From Acidobacteriota bacterium (GTDB taxonomy: Bacteria > Acidobacteriota > Terriglobia > Terriglobales > Acidobacteriaceae), in assembly GCA_021813745.1 (NCBI GenBank), contig JAKAJO010000127.1:1-64000 (forward strand): DNA of 64,000 nucleotides. Reading direction: 5' to 3'. The notes beneath the pieces were generated by a model. That model worked only from the letters and a program-made list of their open reading frames with translations, was not told the origin of the DNA and ran no database searches. Within the stretch, counting starts at the first letter, position 1; every line of letters starts with the position of its first letter. A program made the position numbers and the translations under genes. Positions 49,404 to 58,514 of the stretch are shown in pieces.

Positions 49404-49631
49404 CGAGCGGCGCCTCCATGTCCTGTCTGCGTCCATCGTGCCTGAACGCGAGCACCCAGCACAACCGCAAGTCTTCGCGGAGCGCAGCGCGCCAGGAACA
49501 ACTTCGCTTCATCGGCCAGCATTGTGGGCCTCCGCCTTCCACTGCGCCCGCAGCCGGTCGTGCCACTTTCCCTTGCGTCGTGCCTCGCAGCGCCACAGGC
49601 TTTCCGCGGCGGCTCCGGCAAGCGAGCTTCT

Positions 49632-50651
49632 CTAGTGGTGCATGGATGCCGCCCGAGCTGAGATTCCGCTAATCTCCGCCGCCCGCGCTTCGGCATACGC
49701 CGCTGCGCCCATGAGTGCCGCGCGGCTTTCCAGAATGATGCGCACCGGCATGTTCACCAGCAGCTGGCTCAAACGGCCCTTGTCCGTGAAGGACTTCATG
49801 AAGATGCCGTCCTTTAGCTTTTCCAGAATGCGCGGAGCGATACCGCCGCCCACGTAGAGCCCGCCCACTGAGAGAATCTTGAGCGCCAGATTGCCGGCCT
49901 CCGCGCCATAGGCGGAGACGAACATATCGAGTGCCTTCTCGCAGATCTCACTCTTGGCGGCGAGGGCCAGCTCAGTAATGACGGCGTTTGGATCCTCGCT
50001 TGCGATCCGCTCGGCCAGCCAAGTGGGCTCGTCGAGGCCGCGCACCTCACGCAGAAACTCATAGATGTTGGTGAGGCCCATGCCGCTGACCACGCGCTCA
50101 AAGCTGATGCGTCCGTTGTACTTCTGCTTGAGAAAGCGCAGCAGGTCTATTTCATCCTCATTACGTGGGGCAAAGTCGGCGTGCCCGCCCTCGGAGGGGA
50201 AGGGTAGGTGAATGCGGCCATTCCACGCCAGAAAGCACTCGCCGAGGCCGGTTCCAGCGGCCAACAGGGCGCGGTTGCCTATGTGGCCGGGATCGCCTTC
50301 GTTGAGCGTATAAATCTGGTTTGGCGCAAGCTCGGCAATGCCGTAGCCGTTTGCCTCTAGGTCGTTGATGAGAAAAACATGCTGGATGCCGAGGTTCGTC
50401 GCTAGCTCGCGGCTGTCCAGCGTCCAGGGCAGGTTGGTGAGGCGGAGGCGGCCATCGCGCACCGGACCCGGCACGCCGAAGCAGGCGGCGGTCACCTTCT
50501 CGGCCGCAAGGAACTCCTTCACAATCTCCTGCAACCCGGAGTAGTTTTTCGCCGGATAGCGCTCTTCGCGCGTGTGCTTCAGCTTGCCGTCGACAAAGTC
50601 ATACAGCGCCAGATAGACCTTGGTGCCGCCCACGTCGCCTGCCAGAATCAT
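49632..50651 (-). CDS. glk: Glucokinase
   Basis: This 339-residue protein of the bacterial Glk family begins with AGDVGGTKVYLALY, the phosphate-binding motif. It shows FGVPGPV, INDLEANGYGI with the catalytic Asp, and AAGTGLGECF. The signature EGGHADFAPRNEDE follows. It phosphorylates glucose to glucose-6-phosphate. Its ATG overlaps the pgl stop, so the two enzymes are co-translated at the top of the oxidative pentose phosphate pathway. Confidence 0.95.
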   Translation of the reverse strand: MILAGDVGGTKVYLALYDFVDGKLKHTREERYPAKNYSGLQEIVKEFLAAEKVTAACFGVPGPVRDGRLRLTNLPWTLDSRELATNLGIQHVFLINDLEANGYGIAELAPNQIYTLNEGDPGHIGNRALLAAGTGLGECFLAWNGRIHLPFPSEGGHADFAPRNEDEIDLLRFLKQKYNGRISFERVVSGMGLTNIYEFLREVRGLDEPTWLAERIASEDPNAVITELALAAKSEICEKALDMFVSAYGAEAGNLALKILSVGGLYVGGGIAPRILEKLKDGIFMKSFTDKGRLSQLLVNMPVRIILESRAALMGAAAYAEARAAEISGISARAASMHH

Positions 50652-51448
50652 CGTTCCATCTCCAACACCCCGCAGCCTTCCCCATCGGTTGCGGGTAGAA
50701 GCGCAGCAGCGGCCTTATCCAGAATCAGAGTGAGTATACCGCCTGAGGGCCATATCAGTTGACTGGGAAGCCGCTCCGGCTCCCGCGCTCCCATAAAGAC
50801 CTCATGGATCCGCGCAGCCTTCTCCGCGCCGCCAATCAGAAAGAAAACAGAGTCTGCCTGGTTGATCACCGGCCACGTCAGCGTAATCCGCCAGGAATCC
50901 TTCTGCTGCGGCACGTGGTTGGCCGTCACCAGCCGCCCCATCTCGTGGATCGCTTCGGTATGAGGAAACAGCGATGCCGTATGCCCGTCATTCCCCATTC
51001 CCAGCGCAATCACGTCAAAACGAGGGCTCTCGGCACCCTCCAGCCGAAACACGTTGCGCAGAAGTGACTCATAGCGCGCCGCGGCCACCTGTGGGTCCAG
51101 TTCGCCTTCCATTCGATGTACCTGCTCGGGCTTCACCGGCACATGGTCCAGCAGTGCCTCCCGCGTCATCCGATAGTTGCTGTCAGGGGCATCCGGAGGC
51201 ACGCAGCGTTCGTCTACCCAGAAGATCTCCAGTTTGTCCCAAGGCATCATGCCGCGCCAGACCTGCTTCGGGTCCGCCAGCATCTGGAATGCTGCCTTTG
51301 GCGTTGAGCCCCCGCTGATTGCGATCCGTGCCCGCCCCCGCCGCGCCACCGCCCGCTGAACGCCGTCAATCAGTTGCCTCACGGCGCGCTCTGCCAGCGT
51401 AGCTGCATCTGGCTCCACGCAATAGGTCACCTTCAATTTGCTGCTCAT
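50648..51448 (-). CDS. pgl: 6-phosphogluconolactonase
   Basis: This 266-residue protein carries the SugarP_isomerase core. It has AISGGSTPKAAFQ, IFWVDERCVPPD, NYRMTREALLDHV and LGMGNDGHTASLFP with the catalytic His. It hydrolyses 6-phosphogluconolactone. ATG 51448 has AAGGA nine bases upstream; an ATG three codons earlier sits too close to that site. It overlaps glk (ATGA). Confidence 0.95.
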   Translation of the reverse strand: MSSKLKVTYCVEPDAATLAERAVRQLIDGVQRAVARRGRARIAISGGSTPKAAFQMLADPKQVWRGMMPWDKLEIFWVDERCVPPDAPDSNYRMTREALLDHVPVKPEQVHRMEGELDPQVAAARYESLLRNVFRLEGAESPRFDVIALGMGNDGHTASLFPHTEAIHEMGRLVTANHVPQQKDSWRITLTWPVINQADSVFFLIGGAEKAARIHEVFMGAREPERLPSQLIWPSGGILTLILDKAAAALLPATDGEGCGVLEMER

Positions 51449-51555
51449 CCCGCTCATCCTTCCCGTTCTTGCTGCGATCCGCAATCCGCGGAGTAACTGC
51501 GGTGAACCGGTCCCGGTCATGCTTGGTTACGACCCAGGCGCCGCCGTCTTGCTGG

Positions 51556-53025
51556 TTAAGCGCGCACAGCGGCTGACTCATGCAGACGTGTCGAATCGAC
51601 CTCAGAAGCGCACGGCAGAGTCAGGGCGATTCGCGCACCACCAGCCTCACGGTTGGAGGCAGTGACACTCCCTCCATGGGCACGAACCACCACGTCCACA
51701 AACGCCAGGCCAAGACCATGCCCGCCCGACTGCTTGCCTTTCACGCGTTGCTCAAACAGGTGCGGCAGAATCTCCGGCGAAAATCCCGGACCATTGTCCT
51801 CCACGACCAGACGCGCCGCCTCGGCTTCGCACTTGAGGGTGACTTTCAGGCTGCAGCCTGCCGGAAGATGCTTCAGTTCATTGTCAAAAAGATTCGAGAC
51901 CATCCGGTGCATCAGCCCCGCATCCGCCGCCAGCAAAACCGGTCCCTTGCTCTCCAGCACTAGATGCAGATTCTTTTCGCTCATGGAGGGCTCATACAGA
52001 TCCACCATCCCGCGCAGCAATTCATCCAGGTCCAGCACGCTCTTGGTGAGCCGTAGCGCGTCCGCTTTGCCTTCAGCCACATCCAGTGACGTATTCAGAA
52101 ACTCGGTCAGGCGGTCCAATTCGTCGATGGAGGAGACCACGGCCTCGACTTGTTCGCCCTGCGTCGCCGCGGAAAGAGAGATCTCCAGCTTGCCGCGGAT
52201 TGCGGTCAGGGGGCTTCTCAAGTCGTGCGCCAGCGCGTCCGTGATGGTGTGCAGTTGGTGCATGGAGCTCTCGATGCGGTCCAGCATGCGATTCAAGGTC
52301 CGCGCAAGATGTGCCACTTCGTCGTTGCGCCCGCTTGTCGGCACGCGTTTATCTAGTTCGGTGTGGCCAATGCGCGACGCAGCTTCCGTGATATCACGCA
52401 CGTGACTCAGCATGCGCCGCGTCGTGTAAAACACAATCGCAAATCCTAGCAGGACCAGCAGCAGCCACCAGGTGAAAAAGCGGAATCGCAAATTGCGCAA
52501 CACCCGCAACTCGTCGTGCTCTGAAAGTCCCAGGTAAATCAGGCTTCCGTCATCAATGCGCAGCGACACCACGCGGAATGGCGCACTTGATCCTGCAACA
52601 TGAAGATCACGGGGCTGGTCCGGCGGAAACGGCTGTCGCTGAATCGCCCGCAAGTAAGCTTCGCCACTGCCTTCGCCAACCCAGAGCGTCTGGATGCCTT
52701 GCGCATCGGTCTGCAGAAAAAACACCAGATCGTTGCGCTGTCCTTCGGATTGCAGCCGGTTGGGAACTTCCTTACTGGCAAGTTCGGCCACTTCGCCCAC
52801 CACCCTGTCATAGAGCGCGTCCTTGGGAGTATGTTCGGCCACATCCCCCAGCACTTCCACTTCTCCCGCAAGCCAGGCGTCCGTGCGCTGCTGGATGTCC
52901 GCGGCAACAAATCGGTGCAGAAACACGAAGACAATCATTGTGCCGCAAGCAAAGGCCAGCGTCGCCCACAGCGAAATCCGCCACGCCGCTGAATGCATCA
53001 CCGGACTAGCGGTCTTTGAGGACAT
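51556..53025 (-). CDS. Sensor histidine kinase
   Basis: This 489-residue kinase has two membrane helices (about residues 15-40 and 180-200) flanking a periplasmic sensor domain of about 140 residues. A HAMP region follows, then a DHp helix with the phosphoacceptor in ALAHDLRSPL (H267). The ATPase part has an NLFDNELKH N-box and VEDNGPGFSPEI. ATG 53025 follows GAGGGG at six bases and overlaps the response regulator end by 20 bp. The signal is unknown. Confidence 0.95.
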   Translation of the reverse strand: MSSKTASPVMHSAAWRISLWATLAFACGTMIVFVFLHRFVAADIQQRTDAWLAGEVEVLGDVAEHTPKDALYDRVVGEVAELASKEVPNRLQSEGQRNDLVFFLQTDAQGIQTLWVGEGSGEAYLRAIQRQPFPPDQPRDLHVAGSSAPFRVVSLRIDDGSLIYLGLSEHDELRVLRNLRFRFFTWWLLLVLLGFAIVFYTTRRMLSHVRDITEAASRIGHTELDKRVPTSGRNDEVAHLARTLNRMLDRIESSMHQLHTITDALAHDLRSPLTAIRGKLEISLSAATQGEQVEAVVSSIDELDRLTEFLNTSLDVAEGKADALRLTKSVLDLDELLRGMVDLYEPSMSEKNLHLVLESKGPVLLAADAGLMHRMVSNLFDNELKHLPAGCSLKVTLKCEAEAARLVVEDNGPGFSPEILPHLFEQRVKGKQSGGHGLGLAFVDVVVRAHGGSVTASNREAGGARIALTLPCASEVDSTRLHESAAVRA

Positions 53026-53683
53026 ATCCAACCCCTCGCAGTGTCCGGATCAAAGGTTGCTGCCCTTTCGTGTCCACCTTGCCCCGGAGCCGGTAAATGT
53101 GTACGTCCACCACGTTCGTATCCGGTTGGATGCGCATACCCCACACCTTGTCCAGAATCATCGAGCGCGTCACCACGCGCCCCGCATTCCGGCACAGGTA
53201 TTCCAGCAGCACAAACTCCTGCGGCGTCAGTTGCAGCACCTGGCCGCCGCGCGTCGCTTCGCGGCGCAGCAGGTCCAGCTCAAGGTCCTGCACGCGCAGC
53301 CGGGTCAACTCCCCGGCCGCCGGATGATTGCGCCTGAGCAGATTGCGAAGCCTGGCCAACAGTTCAGCCAGTGCAAAGGGCTTCGTTAAATAGTCGTCGC
53401 CGCCTTGTTCCAGGCCCAGCACTCGGTCATCCACCGATCGTCGCGCGGAGAGAATCAGAACAGGCGCGGTGACACCCTTTTCTCGCAAACTCAGGATAAG
53501 AGCAATACCGTCCCGATCGGGCAATCCGAGATCGACAATCAGAATGTCGTACGATGCTCCTGTCGCAAACTCCTCTGCCTGCCGCGCATCTCCGGCCACG
53601 TCAACCTGATAGCCCGCCTCCTCCAGCGAATTGCGGAGAAACGCCTGGATCTCCAGCTCATCTTCAACGAGCAAAAGCCGCAT
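53006..53683 (-). CDS. OmpR-family response regulator
   Basis: This 225-residue regulator has a receiver domain with the acidic pocket (E7, D8), the phosphoacceptor D51 in LIVDLGLP and K101 in YLTKPF. A C-terminal winged-helix DNA-binding domain follows (LTPQEFVLLEYLCRNAGRVV). It pairs with the overlapping kinase. Both are divergent from the prenyl-synthase operon across 393 bp, which makes that operon a candidate target, but no direct-repeat site was recognised there. Confidence 0.95.
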   Translation of the reverse strand: MRLLLVEDELEIQAFLRNSLEEAGYQVDVAGDARQAEEFATGASYDILIVDLGLPDRDGIALILSLREKGVTAPVLILSARRSVDDRVLGLEQGGDDYLTKPFALAELLARLRNLLRRNHPAAGELTRLRVQDLELDLLRREATRGGQVLQLTPQEFVLLEYLCRNAGRVVTRSMILDKVWGMRIQPDTNVVDVHIYRLRGKVDTKGQQPLIRTLRGVGYVLKDR

Positions 53684-54076
53684 GCAAGAATCTTATTCGA
53701 TTCTGCTTCGCTTCTGCGCGCTTTTAGCCGTGGTTCCCTGAGCGCAAAGCTTCGAAGGCGCGCATCCCAATGTCCTTCTAGGTGGCGTCATCCACCATGC
53801 CCCCATCCCCTTCCAGGCCCTCCCCATTTAACCAAGGTGTCCAATTCCGAACCGGGCTGCGTTCATCCAATCGAAGGATCAGCAGATGAACAAAACTTCA
53901 TCGAGTTTGACCGTGTTCTCGGTTTCCAGCGACGGATACGCAGCGTCTAAACCTGTGTGCCATACGCAACGCGCTCTCATCTTTTTCGCCGACAGACCTC
54001 TGGCGTCACAAGTCACAGTCTCCACCATCCACGCATCACGAGGAAAAATGTGCCGGCGGAATCAAGCCTGGACAAA
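53684..54076. other. Divergent region between the two-component system and the prenyl-synthase operon
   Basis: These 393 bases separate two outward-transcribed units and must hold both promoters. No clear promoter pair was found. The right half contains the small open frame listed at 53886-54080. Confidence 0.5.
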
Positions 54077-54080
54077 ATGA
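53886..54080 (+). CDS. Possible leader ORF coupled to the prenyl synthase gene
   Basis: This 64-codon frame has AAGGA eight bases before ATG 53886, and its TGA overlaps the prenyl synthase ATG (ATGA at 54077-54080). The next gene has no ribosome site of its own, so coupling would explain its translation. The peptide is not hydrophobic and resembles no family, so the overlap may be chance. Confidence 0.3.
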   Translation: MNKTSSSLTVFSVSSDGYAASKPVCHTQRALIFFADRPLASQVTVSTIHASRGKMCRRNQAWTK

Positions 54081-54991
54081 ATCCGACGCAACTGGAGGAG
54101 TTGTTTCGCCGCTCCCTGCCGTTGCCTTCGGAGATTGATCCTCACTTCGGGGCATCGCTGCGTCACGTTCTTGAGAATCCCGGAAGCCTCGTGCGGCCAC
54201 GCATGGTGTTGCAGGTTGCCTTGGCATACGAACTGGAAGCTGATCGCGCCATGGACCTGGCCATTGCGCTGGAGCAATTTCACACCGCGTCACTCATCTT
54301 TGATGATCTGCCTTGCATGGACGACGCGACGCACAGGCGCAATGCACCCTGCGTCCATGTTGCCTTTGGCGAGCCTTCCGCAATTCTGTCCGCCCTCGCG
54401 CTCATCAATCGCGCCTATGCGCTTACCTGGCGCGCACTGGCCGGTTCGCCACCTGCGGCGCAACCGGACGCCATGGCGTATCTGGAAAGGCTCCTGGGTG
54501 TCGAGGGACTGCTCAATGGCCAAAGCCTCGATCTGAACTACCAATCTCTCCCGCACACGCGCGAAACCACTGAGCGCATCGCTCACGGCAAGACCGTCTC
54601 TCTCATCCGGCTCACGCTCGTCCTGCCCGCCATGCTGGCCGCTGCGCCATGTAGCGAGTTGCGCCAACTGGAGCGCATCGCGACATTCTGGGGCCTTGCC
54701 TACCAGGCCGTCGATGACTTGAAGGACGTGCTTCAATGTGTCGCTGAATCGGGCAAATCCGCTGCGCGAGATCTGCTGCTAGGCCGTCCCAATCTGGCTG
54801 CAGCCATCGGCGTCCCTGATGCCGTCGCGCGTCTTCAGCGTCTCATTGCACTGGGTGACCGCGCGCTGGCGCGGCTCCTGCAGGTGCGGCCAGCGCTGGC
54901 CTTTCTCAGCGATCTTCGCAGCAGCCTCCAGGACGAACTCAGCCGCGTCACCGCAAATGCTTGTGAAATGAGCCTGCGAGCGGAGTCATGA
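54077..54991 (+). CDS. Polyprenyl-synthetase-family protein with altered IPP-binding motif
   Basis: This 304-residue all-helical protein has both aspartate-rich motifs of trans-prenyltransferases: D76-D77-x4-D82-D83 followed by RR, and D213-D214-L-K-D217. GKTVSL and a distal GKSAARDLLLGRPNL are also present. The usual first motif GGKRLRP, whose Lys and Arg bind IPP, reads PGSLVRP (G36-P41), so both key residues are replaced. It may use a different acceptor, make a short product, or be a non-catalytic paralogue. It is first in a seven-gene overlapping operon; its stop overlaps the ABC permease start. Confidence 0.85.
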   Translation: MNPTQLEELFRRSLPLPSEIDPHFGASLRHVLENPGSLVRPRMVLQVALAYELEADRAMDLAIALEQFHTASLIFDDLPCMDDATHRRNAPCVHVAFGEPSAILSALALINRAYALTWRALAGSPPAAQPDAMAYLERLLGVEGLLNGQSLDLNYQSLPHTRETTERIAHGKTVSLIRLTLVLPAMLAAAPCSELRQLERIATFWGLAYQAVDDLKDVLQCVAESGKSAARDLLLGRPNLAAAIGVPDAVARLQRLIALGDRALARLLQVRPALAFLSDLRSSLQDELSRVTANACEMSLRAES

Positions 54992-56097
54992 TCTTTCTCC
55001 GGCTCATCCTGACCAATCTGCAGCGCCACCGTATTCGAACCTTCATCAGCATCGCAGGCATCGCCTTCAGTGTCGCCGCCATGCTCACCGTGGTTACGAT
55101 CCTCCAGGGCGCCATCGGCATGTTCTCTGGCATCCTGTCGAATGACAGCGAAATCATTGTCTTCGAGCGCAACGTTTCGGACCTCTTCTTCAGCAATGTC
55201 CCCGCGGATACTGCTTCCAAAATCGCGCAGTGGCCCATCGTGGCTCATGCGGATCCGGTTCTCTTTGGCATCGTGTCAAGCGCCGACCACCCCATCATCA
55301 CCTGCTTTGGTGTTACCGCGAATGACGCACGCATCCGCAAGGCCACCTGGATTGCCGGGGATCGCAGCACATTTGGCGCACACAAAGATGACATCGTCCT
55401 CGGTGCTCGCGCAGCCGATTTTCTCACCGCAAAAGTCGGCGACACCGTCCCCATTGGTCACGGCGTCTTTCACGTCATCGGCGTCCTCCGCACTACCAAT
55501 GGCTTTGAAGATGGCGGCGTTTTCATGCCCCTGGCGTCCGCAAAGGATTTCTTTCACAAAGACGGCTCCTCGGTCCTTACCATCAAGTTGCATTCCCGCG
55601 CGGATGCCGGCGCATTCAAAGCGCAGGTCAGGCAGCAGTTCCCCAGTCTCATCGCGCTTGAAGATGCCGAGTTTTCACGCTCCTATTCGCAGTTCAAGAT
55701 CCTGAAAGCCACCGCGTGGGCCGTCGGTGGATGCGGCCTTCTGCTCGGTGGCCTCGGTGTTGCGAACACGATGATCATGTCCGTCTTCACGCGCATTCGT
55801 GAGATCGCAATTCTCCGTGTCAATGGCTTCTCGCACGCGCAAATTGCCGCCATGATCTTCGGCGAATCGGCGCTCGTTTCTCTCGTCGGCGCCGTGTCAG
55901 GTCTTCTCTGCGGCGTCGTGGCGCTCTTTGCGCTCAAGCTGATTCCCGCTTTGGACGGCTACGTGGACGTCTCGCTGCACCCTGTCGTCCTCTGCATCGT
56001 TGTGGTGCTGGCTCTTGTCACCGGTGTCGCCGGGGCGCTCTATCCTGCCTTGTATGCCACTCGGATTCGTGCGGTGGAGGCGCTGCGCTTCGAATGA
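54988..56097 (+). CDS. FtsX/MacB-type ABC transporter permease
   Basis: This 369-residue protein has the MacB/LolC layout. There is one N-terminal helix (IRTFISIAGIAFSVAAML), a periplasmic domain of about 200 residues, and three C-terminal helices with the FtsX signature MSVFTRIREIAILRVNGFSH. Such permeases move lipoproteins or envelope molecules by mechanotransmission without transporting through the membrane. The ATPase is encoded next with an ATGA overlap. The periplasmic domain would contact partners encoded downstream. Confidence 0.92.
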   Translation: MIFLRLILTNLQRHRIRTFISIAGIAFSVAAMLTVVTILQGAIGMFSGILSNDSEIIVFERNVSDLFFSNVPADTASKIAQWPIVAHADPVLFGIVSSADHPIITCFGVTANDARIRKATWIAGDRSTFGAHKDDIVLGARAADFLTAKVGDTVPIGHGVFHVIGVLRTTNGFEDGGVFMPLASAKDFFHKDGSSVLTIKLHSRADAGAFKAQVRQQFPSLIALEDAEFSRSYSQFKILKATAWAVGGCGLLLGGLGVANTMIMSVFTRIREIAILRVNGFSHAQIAAMIFGESALVSLVGAVSGLLCGVVALFALKLIPALDGYVDVSLHPVVLCIVVVLALVTGVAGALYPALYATRIRAVEALRFE

Positions 56098-56801
56098 TCG
56101 ACACTGCAAACCCGCCCATCTCAGCCGCACCAACCGCCCTGCGCGCAAGCGATGTCTATAAGAGCTACGATGACGGAGCCATTACCGTCCTGCGCGGCGT
56201 GGATTTTGAGATCGAGCAGGGAAGGACCGCCGCGCTCTGCGGCCCTTCAGGATGCGGCAAAAGTACGCTCCTGCATCTCTTCGGAGGCCTTGACACCCCC
56301 GATCACGGCACAATCGAAGTGAATGGAGTTCGAGTCGATCGCCAACGTGACATGCTTCGCCTTCTGCGCCATGAAGTCGGTTTCGTCTTCCAGTTGCATA
56401 ACCTCATCCCTGACCTCACCCTGGCGGAGAACTGTCTCATTCCCACCGTGGCAGCCGGAACTGACCGCCGCGTTGCTCTTGATCGTCTCCACAGCCTCGC
56501 AAAGCGTACCGGACTTTCGCACCGTCTCGGTCAGAAAATTCAAAAGCTTTCTGGCGGTGAGCGGCAGCGCACCGCCCTCTGCCGCGCGCTGATGAACCAG
56601 CCCAAAATCCTCTTGGCTGATGAGCCCACTGGCTCCCTCGACGAAAAGACCAGCGCCAGCGTCTTCGACCTTCTACTCGAGCTTGCAGCAACAGAGGGAG
56701 TCACCTTGCTGATGGCGACGCACGATCGTGCCCTGGCCGAGCGCTGCGACCGCCTGCTCGAAATGCACGATGGATCCATCCATGAGTACGCTGCCCGCTG
56801 A
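56094..56801 (+). CDS. LolD/MacB-type ABC transporter ATPase
   Basis: This 235-residue ATPase shows Walker A GPSGCGKST, a Q-loop FQLHNLIPDLT and the signature LSGGERQRTALCRAL. Walker B is ILLADEPTGSLDEKT, followed by the H-loop ATHD. It energises the permease encoded just before it. The length is typical for the family. Its last 20 bp overlap the likely start of the COX1-like gene. Confidence 0.94.
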   Translation: MIDTANPPISAAPTALRASDVYKSYDDGAITVLRGVDFEIEQGRTAALCGPSGCGKSTLLHLFGGLDTPDHGTIEVNGVRVDRQRDMLRLLRHEVGFVFQLHNLIPDLTLAENCLIPTVAAGTDRRVALDRLHSLAKRTGLSHRLGQKIQKLSGGERQRTALCRALMNQPKILLADEPTGSLDEKTSASVFDLLLELAATEGVTLLMATHDRALAERCDRLLEMHDGSIHEYAAR

Positions 56802-58113
56802 CCGCCGCCTTAACCAGCCGTCACTCGCTCTAGCCTCCGCGGCGATGCACGGCCTCTTCTGGCTCGTTGCCTGCAACGCCATTGGTGTCCTCATCGCCGT
56901 TCTGCTCCTGCTGCCCAGTCTCAATCCCTGGCTTGGTGAATGGACCTACGGTCGCTGGATGATGGTTCACATGAACGGCATGCTCTATGGTTGGAGCAGC
57001 CTGCCCATGCTCGGATTTCTCTTCAGCGTTTACAGCGCTGACCGGGGCCTCACCGCTGCCTGGTGCCGCCCCGTTCTCTGGGCCTGGTCCGGCGCACTCG
57101 CCCTCGGCGCCCTTACCTGGCTGAATGGCCACTCCAGCGGCAAGCTCTTTCTTGACTGGTCCGGTCCGGCGCGCATCGCCTTTCCCCTTGCCGCCCTCGC
57201 TTTGTGGCTCCTGCTGGCCGTCGCATTCTTCCGCAATCCGCAAAGAAACGGCGAAAGCAGCCGCATGGCTGGAATCCCAAAGGCCCTCGGCCTGCTCATC
57301 CTTTTCGCGGTTCCATTTGCGCTCTTTATCGAATCCAGCCCTCACATCTTCCCAGCCATCAATCCGGACACAGGCGGCCCCACCGGCACCAGTCAGCTTG
57401 AATCCTCGCTTGCCGTCGTCCTGATTCTTCTGCTCGTCCCCTATGGTGTCGCGCGCCGCAAAAGGGAAGTCGTCGCTCCGGTTCGCATTTCTTGGCTGCT
57501 GCTCATTGCGGAGAGCCTGCTCTGCGCGTCGCTCAGCCGCGTCGACATTTCCTCCCGTATTCCCTCACAGTTCATGAGCCTCGGCGCAATGGTTCTCTGG
57601 CTGCCCCTCGCCCCCGTCTACTACAACGCATTCCAATGGAACCCCAACACCCGTCCATGGCGGCGTGCCATGCTCATCTGGTGGGGCCTGCTCGTCGTCT
57701 CCGGCTGGATCTTCTTTCTGCCCGGAGTCCTTGACCATTTCAAATTCACAGACGGCCTCGTCGGCCACTCCTTCACTGCCATGGCCGGCTTCCTTTCCGC
57801 CCTCATCATCCTGGTGATGGTTCAGCTTCTCGGTGAGGGCGGCTGGATCTTCACCCGCCGCTGGTCTTTTCATCTGTGGAACTGGAGTGTGCTCGCCTAC
57901 ATCCTCATCATGTCCGTCGCAGGATGGCTTGAGGGCTCCAATCCGTCCTTTACCATCGTTCTCACCCCACCGCGCAATCTTCTTTATATCCTTCGCCTGC
58001 TCAGCGGCATCCTGATGTTGGTGGCATCCGCAGAGTGGCTTCGCGATGCCGCGATACTGACCGCCGCTTTGGAGCCTGCTCCGCGTGGCGTGCCCAGGGA
58101 GAAAGTCGCATGA
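56782..58113 (+). CDS. CcoN/COX1-like membrane protein lacking recognisable copper-B ligands
   Basis: This 443-residue protein has about twelve helices and a haem-copper-oxidase subunit I look, closest to CcoN. Helix 2 carries H63 in MMVHMNGMLYGW, where CcoN binds low-spin haem b. Later come D-H319-FKFTDGLVG-H329 and FH364-LWNW. The CcoN motifs with the copper ligands (GHN and the adjacent HH pair) and the cross-linked Tyr cannot be found; the matching helix reads FMSLGAMVLWLP. GHVHAG is only partly kept as GHSFTA. It may bind haem but probably does not reduce oxygen. The start at 56782 could be 56848. Confidence 0.7.
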   Translation: MSTLPADRRLNQPSLALASAAMHGLFWLVACNAIGVLIAVLLLLPSLNPWLGEWTYGRWMMVHMNGMLYGWSSLPMLGFLFSVYSADRGLTAAWCRPVLWAWSGALALGALTWLNGHSSGKLFLDWSGPARIAFPLAALALWLLLAVAFFRNPQRNGESSRMAGIPKALGLLILFAVPFALFIESSPHIFPAINPDTGGPTGTSQLESSLAVVLILLLVPYGVARRKREVVAPVRISWLLLIAESLLCASLSRVDISSRIPSQFMSLGAMVLWLPLAPVYYNAFQWNPNTRPWRRAMLIWWGLLVVSGWIFFLPGVLDHFKFTDGLVGHSFTAMAGFLSALIILVMVQLLGEGGWIFTRRWSFHLWNWSVLAYILIMSVAGWLEGSNPSFTIVLTPPRNLLYILRLLSGILMLVASAEWLRDAAILTAALEPAPRGVPREKVA

Positions 58114-58514
58114 GTCGCTCGCTTTTGTTTGCCTATCATCTTGTTGCAGGACTCTCGGATGCCTCCACTGGCGCCTTGCTCGTCATCGCTCCTGCCGTCG
58201 CCCTCCAACTAATGCGCCTCTCCGTTCCCTCGCTCGCTCTCCCCTTGCTCTCGTTCATCGGCGCCTTTGTCTTTGCAGTTGGACTGTCCTACCTTTACGG
58301 CGTTCTTCTCCTGCGCCGTGGCGGTTGCGCGTCACGGCTTGAAGCCCTCTGGATCGTGACCGCATTCCTGCGTGGGTCAGTGGCTTCCTACGTCACAGTG
58401 GCAGTTCTTTCCGGTCAGCTTGCTGCCGGTTGGATGATGATCGCTTTCTTTGACGCCGGCTGCGTCATCATTCAAGCCGCAGGCCTGCGGCTGGGCTGGT
58501 TGTCCCATGCTTGA
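58110..58514 (+). CDS. Four-helix membrane protein of the cytochrome operon
   Basis: This 134-residue protein has four hydrophobic helices and short loops. It starts at ATG 58110 after AGGGAGAAAG and overlaps both neighbours (ATGA upstream, 8 bp downstream). No family is recognised. The tight overlap suggests it is a small subunit or assembly factor of the COX1-like/cytochrome complex. Confidence 0.7.
   Translation: MSRSLLFAYHLVAGLSDASTGALLVIAPAVALQLMRLSVPSLALPLLSFIGAFVFAVGLSYLYGVLLLRRGGCASRLEALWIVTAFLRGSVASYVTVAVLSGQLAAGWMMIAFFDAGCVIIQAAGLRLGWLSHA

Noticed and set aside
49404..49631. Small frames between the membrane-anchored hypothetical and glk
   Set aside because: No frame has a ribosome site, signal peptide or recognisable motif; treated as non-coding.
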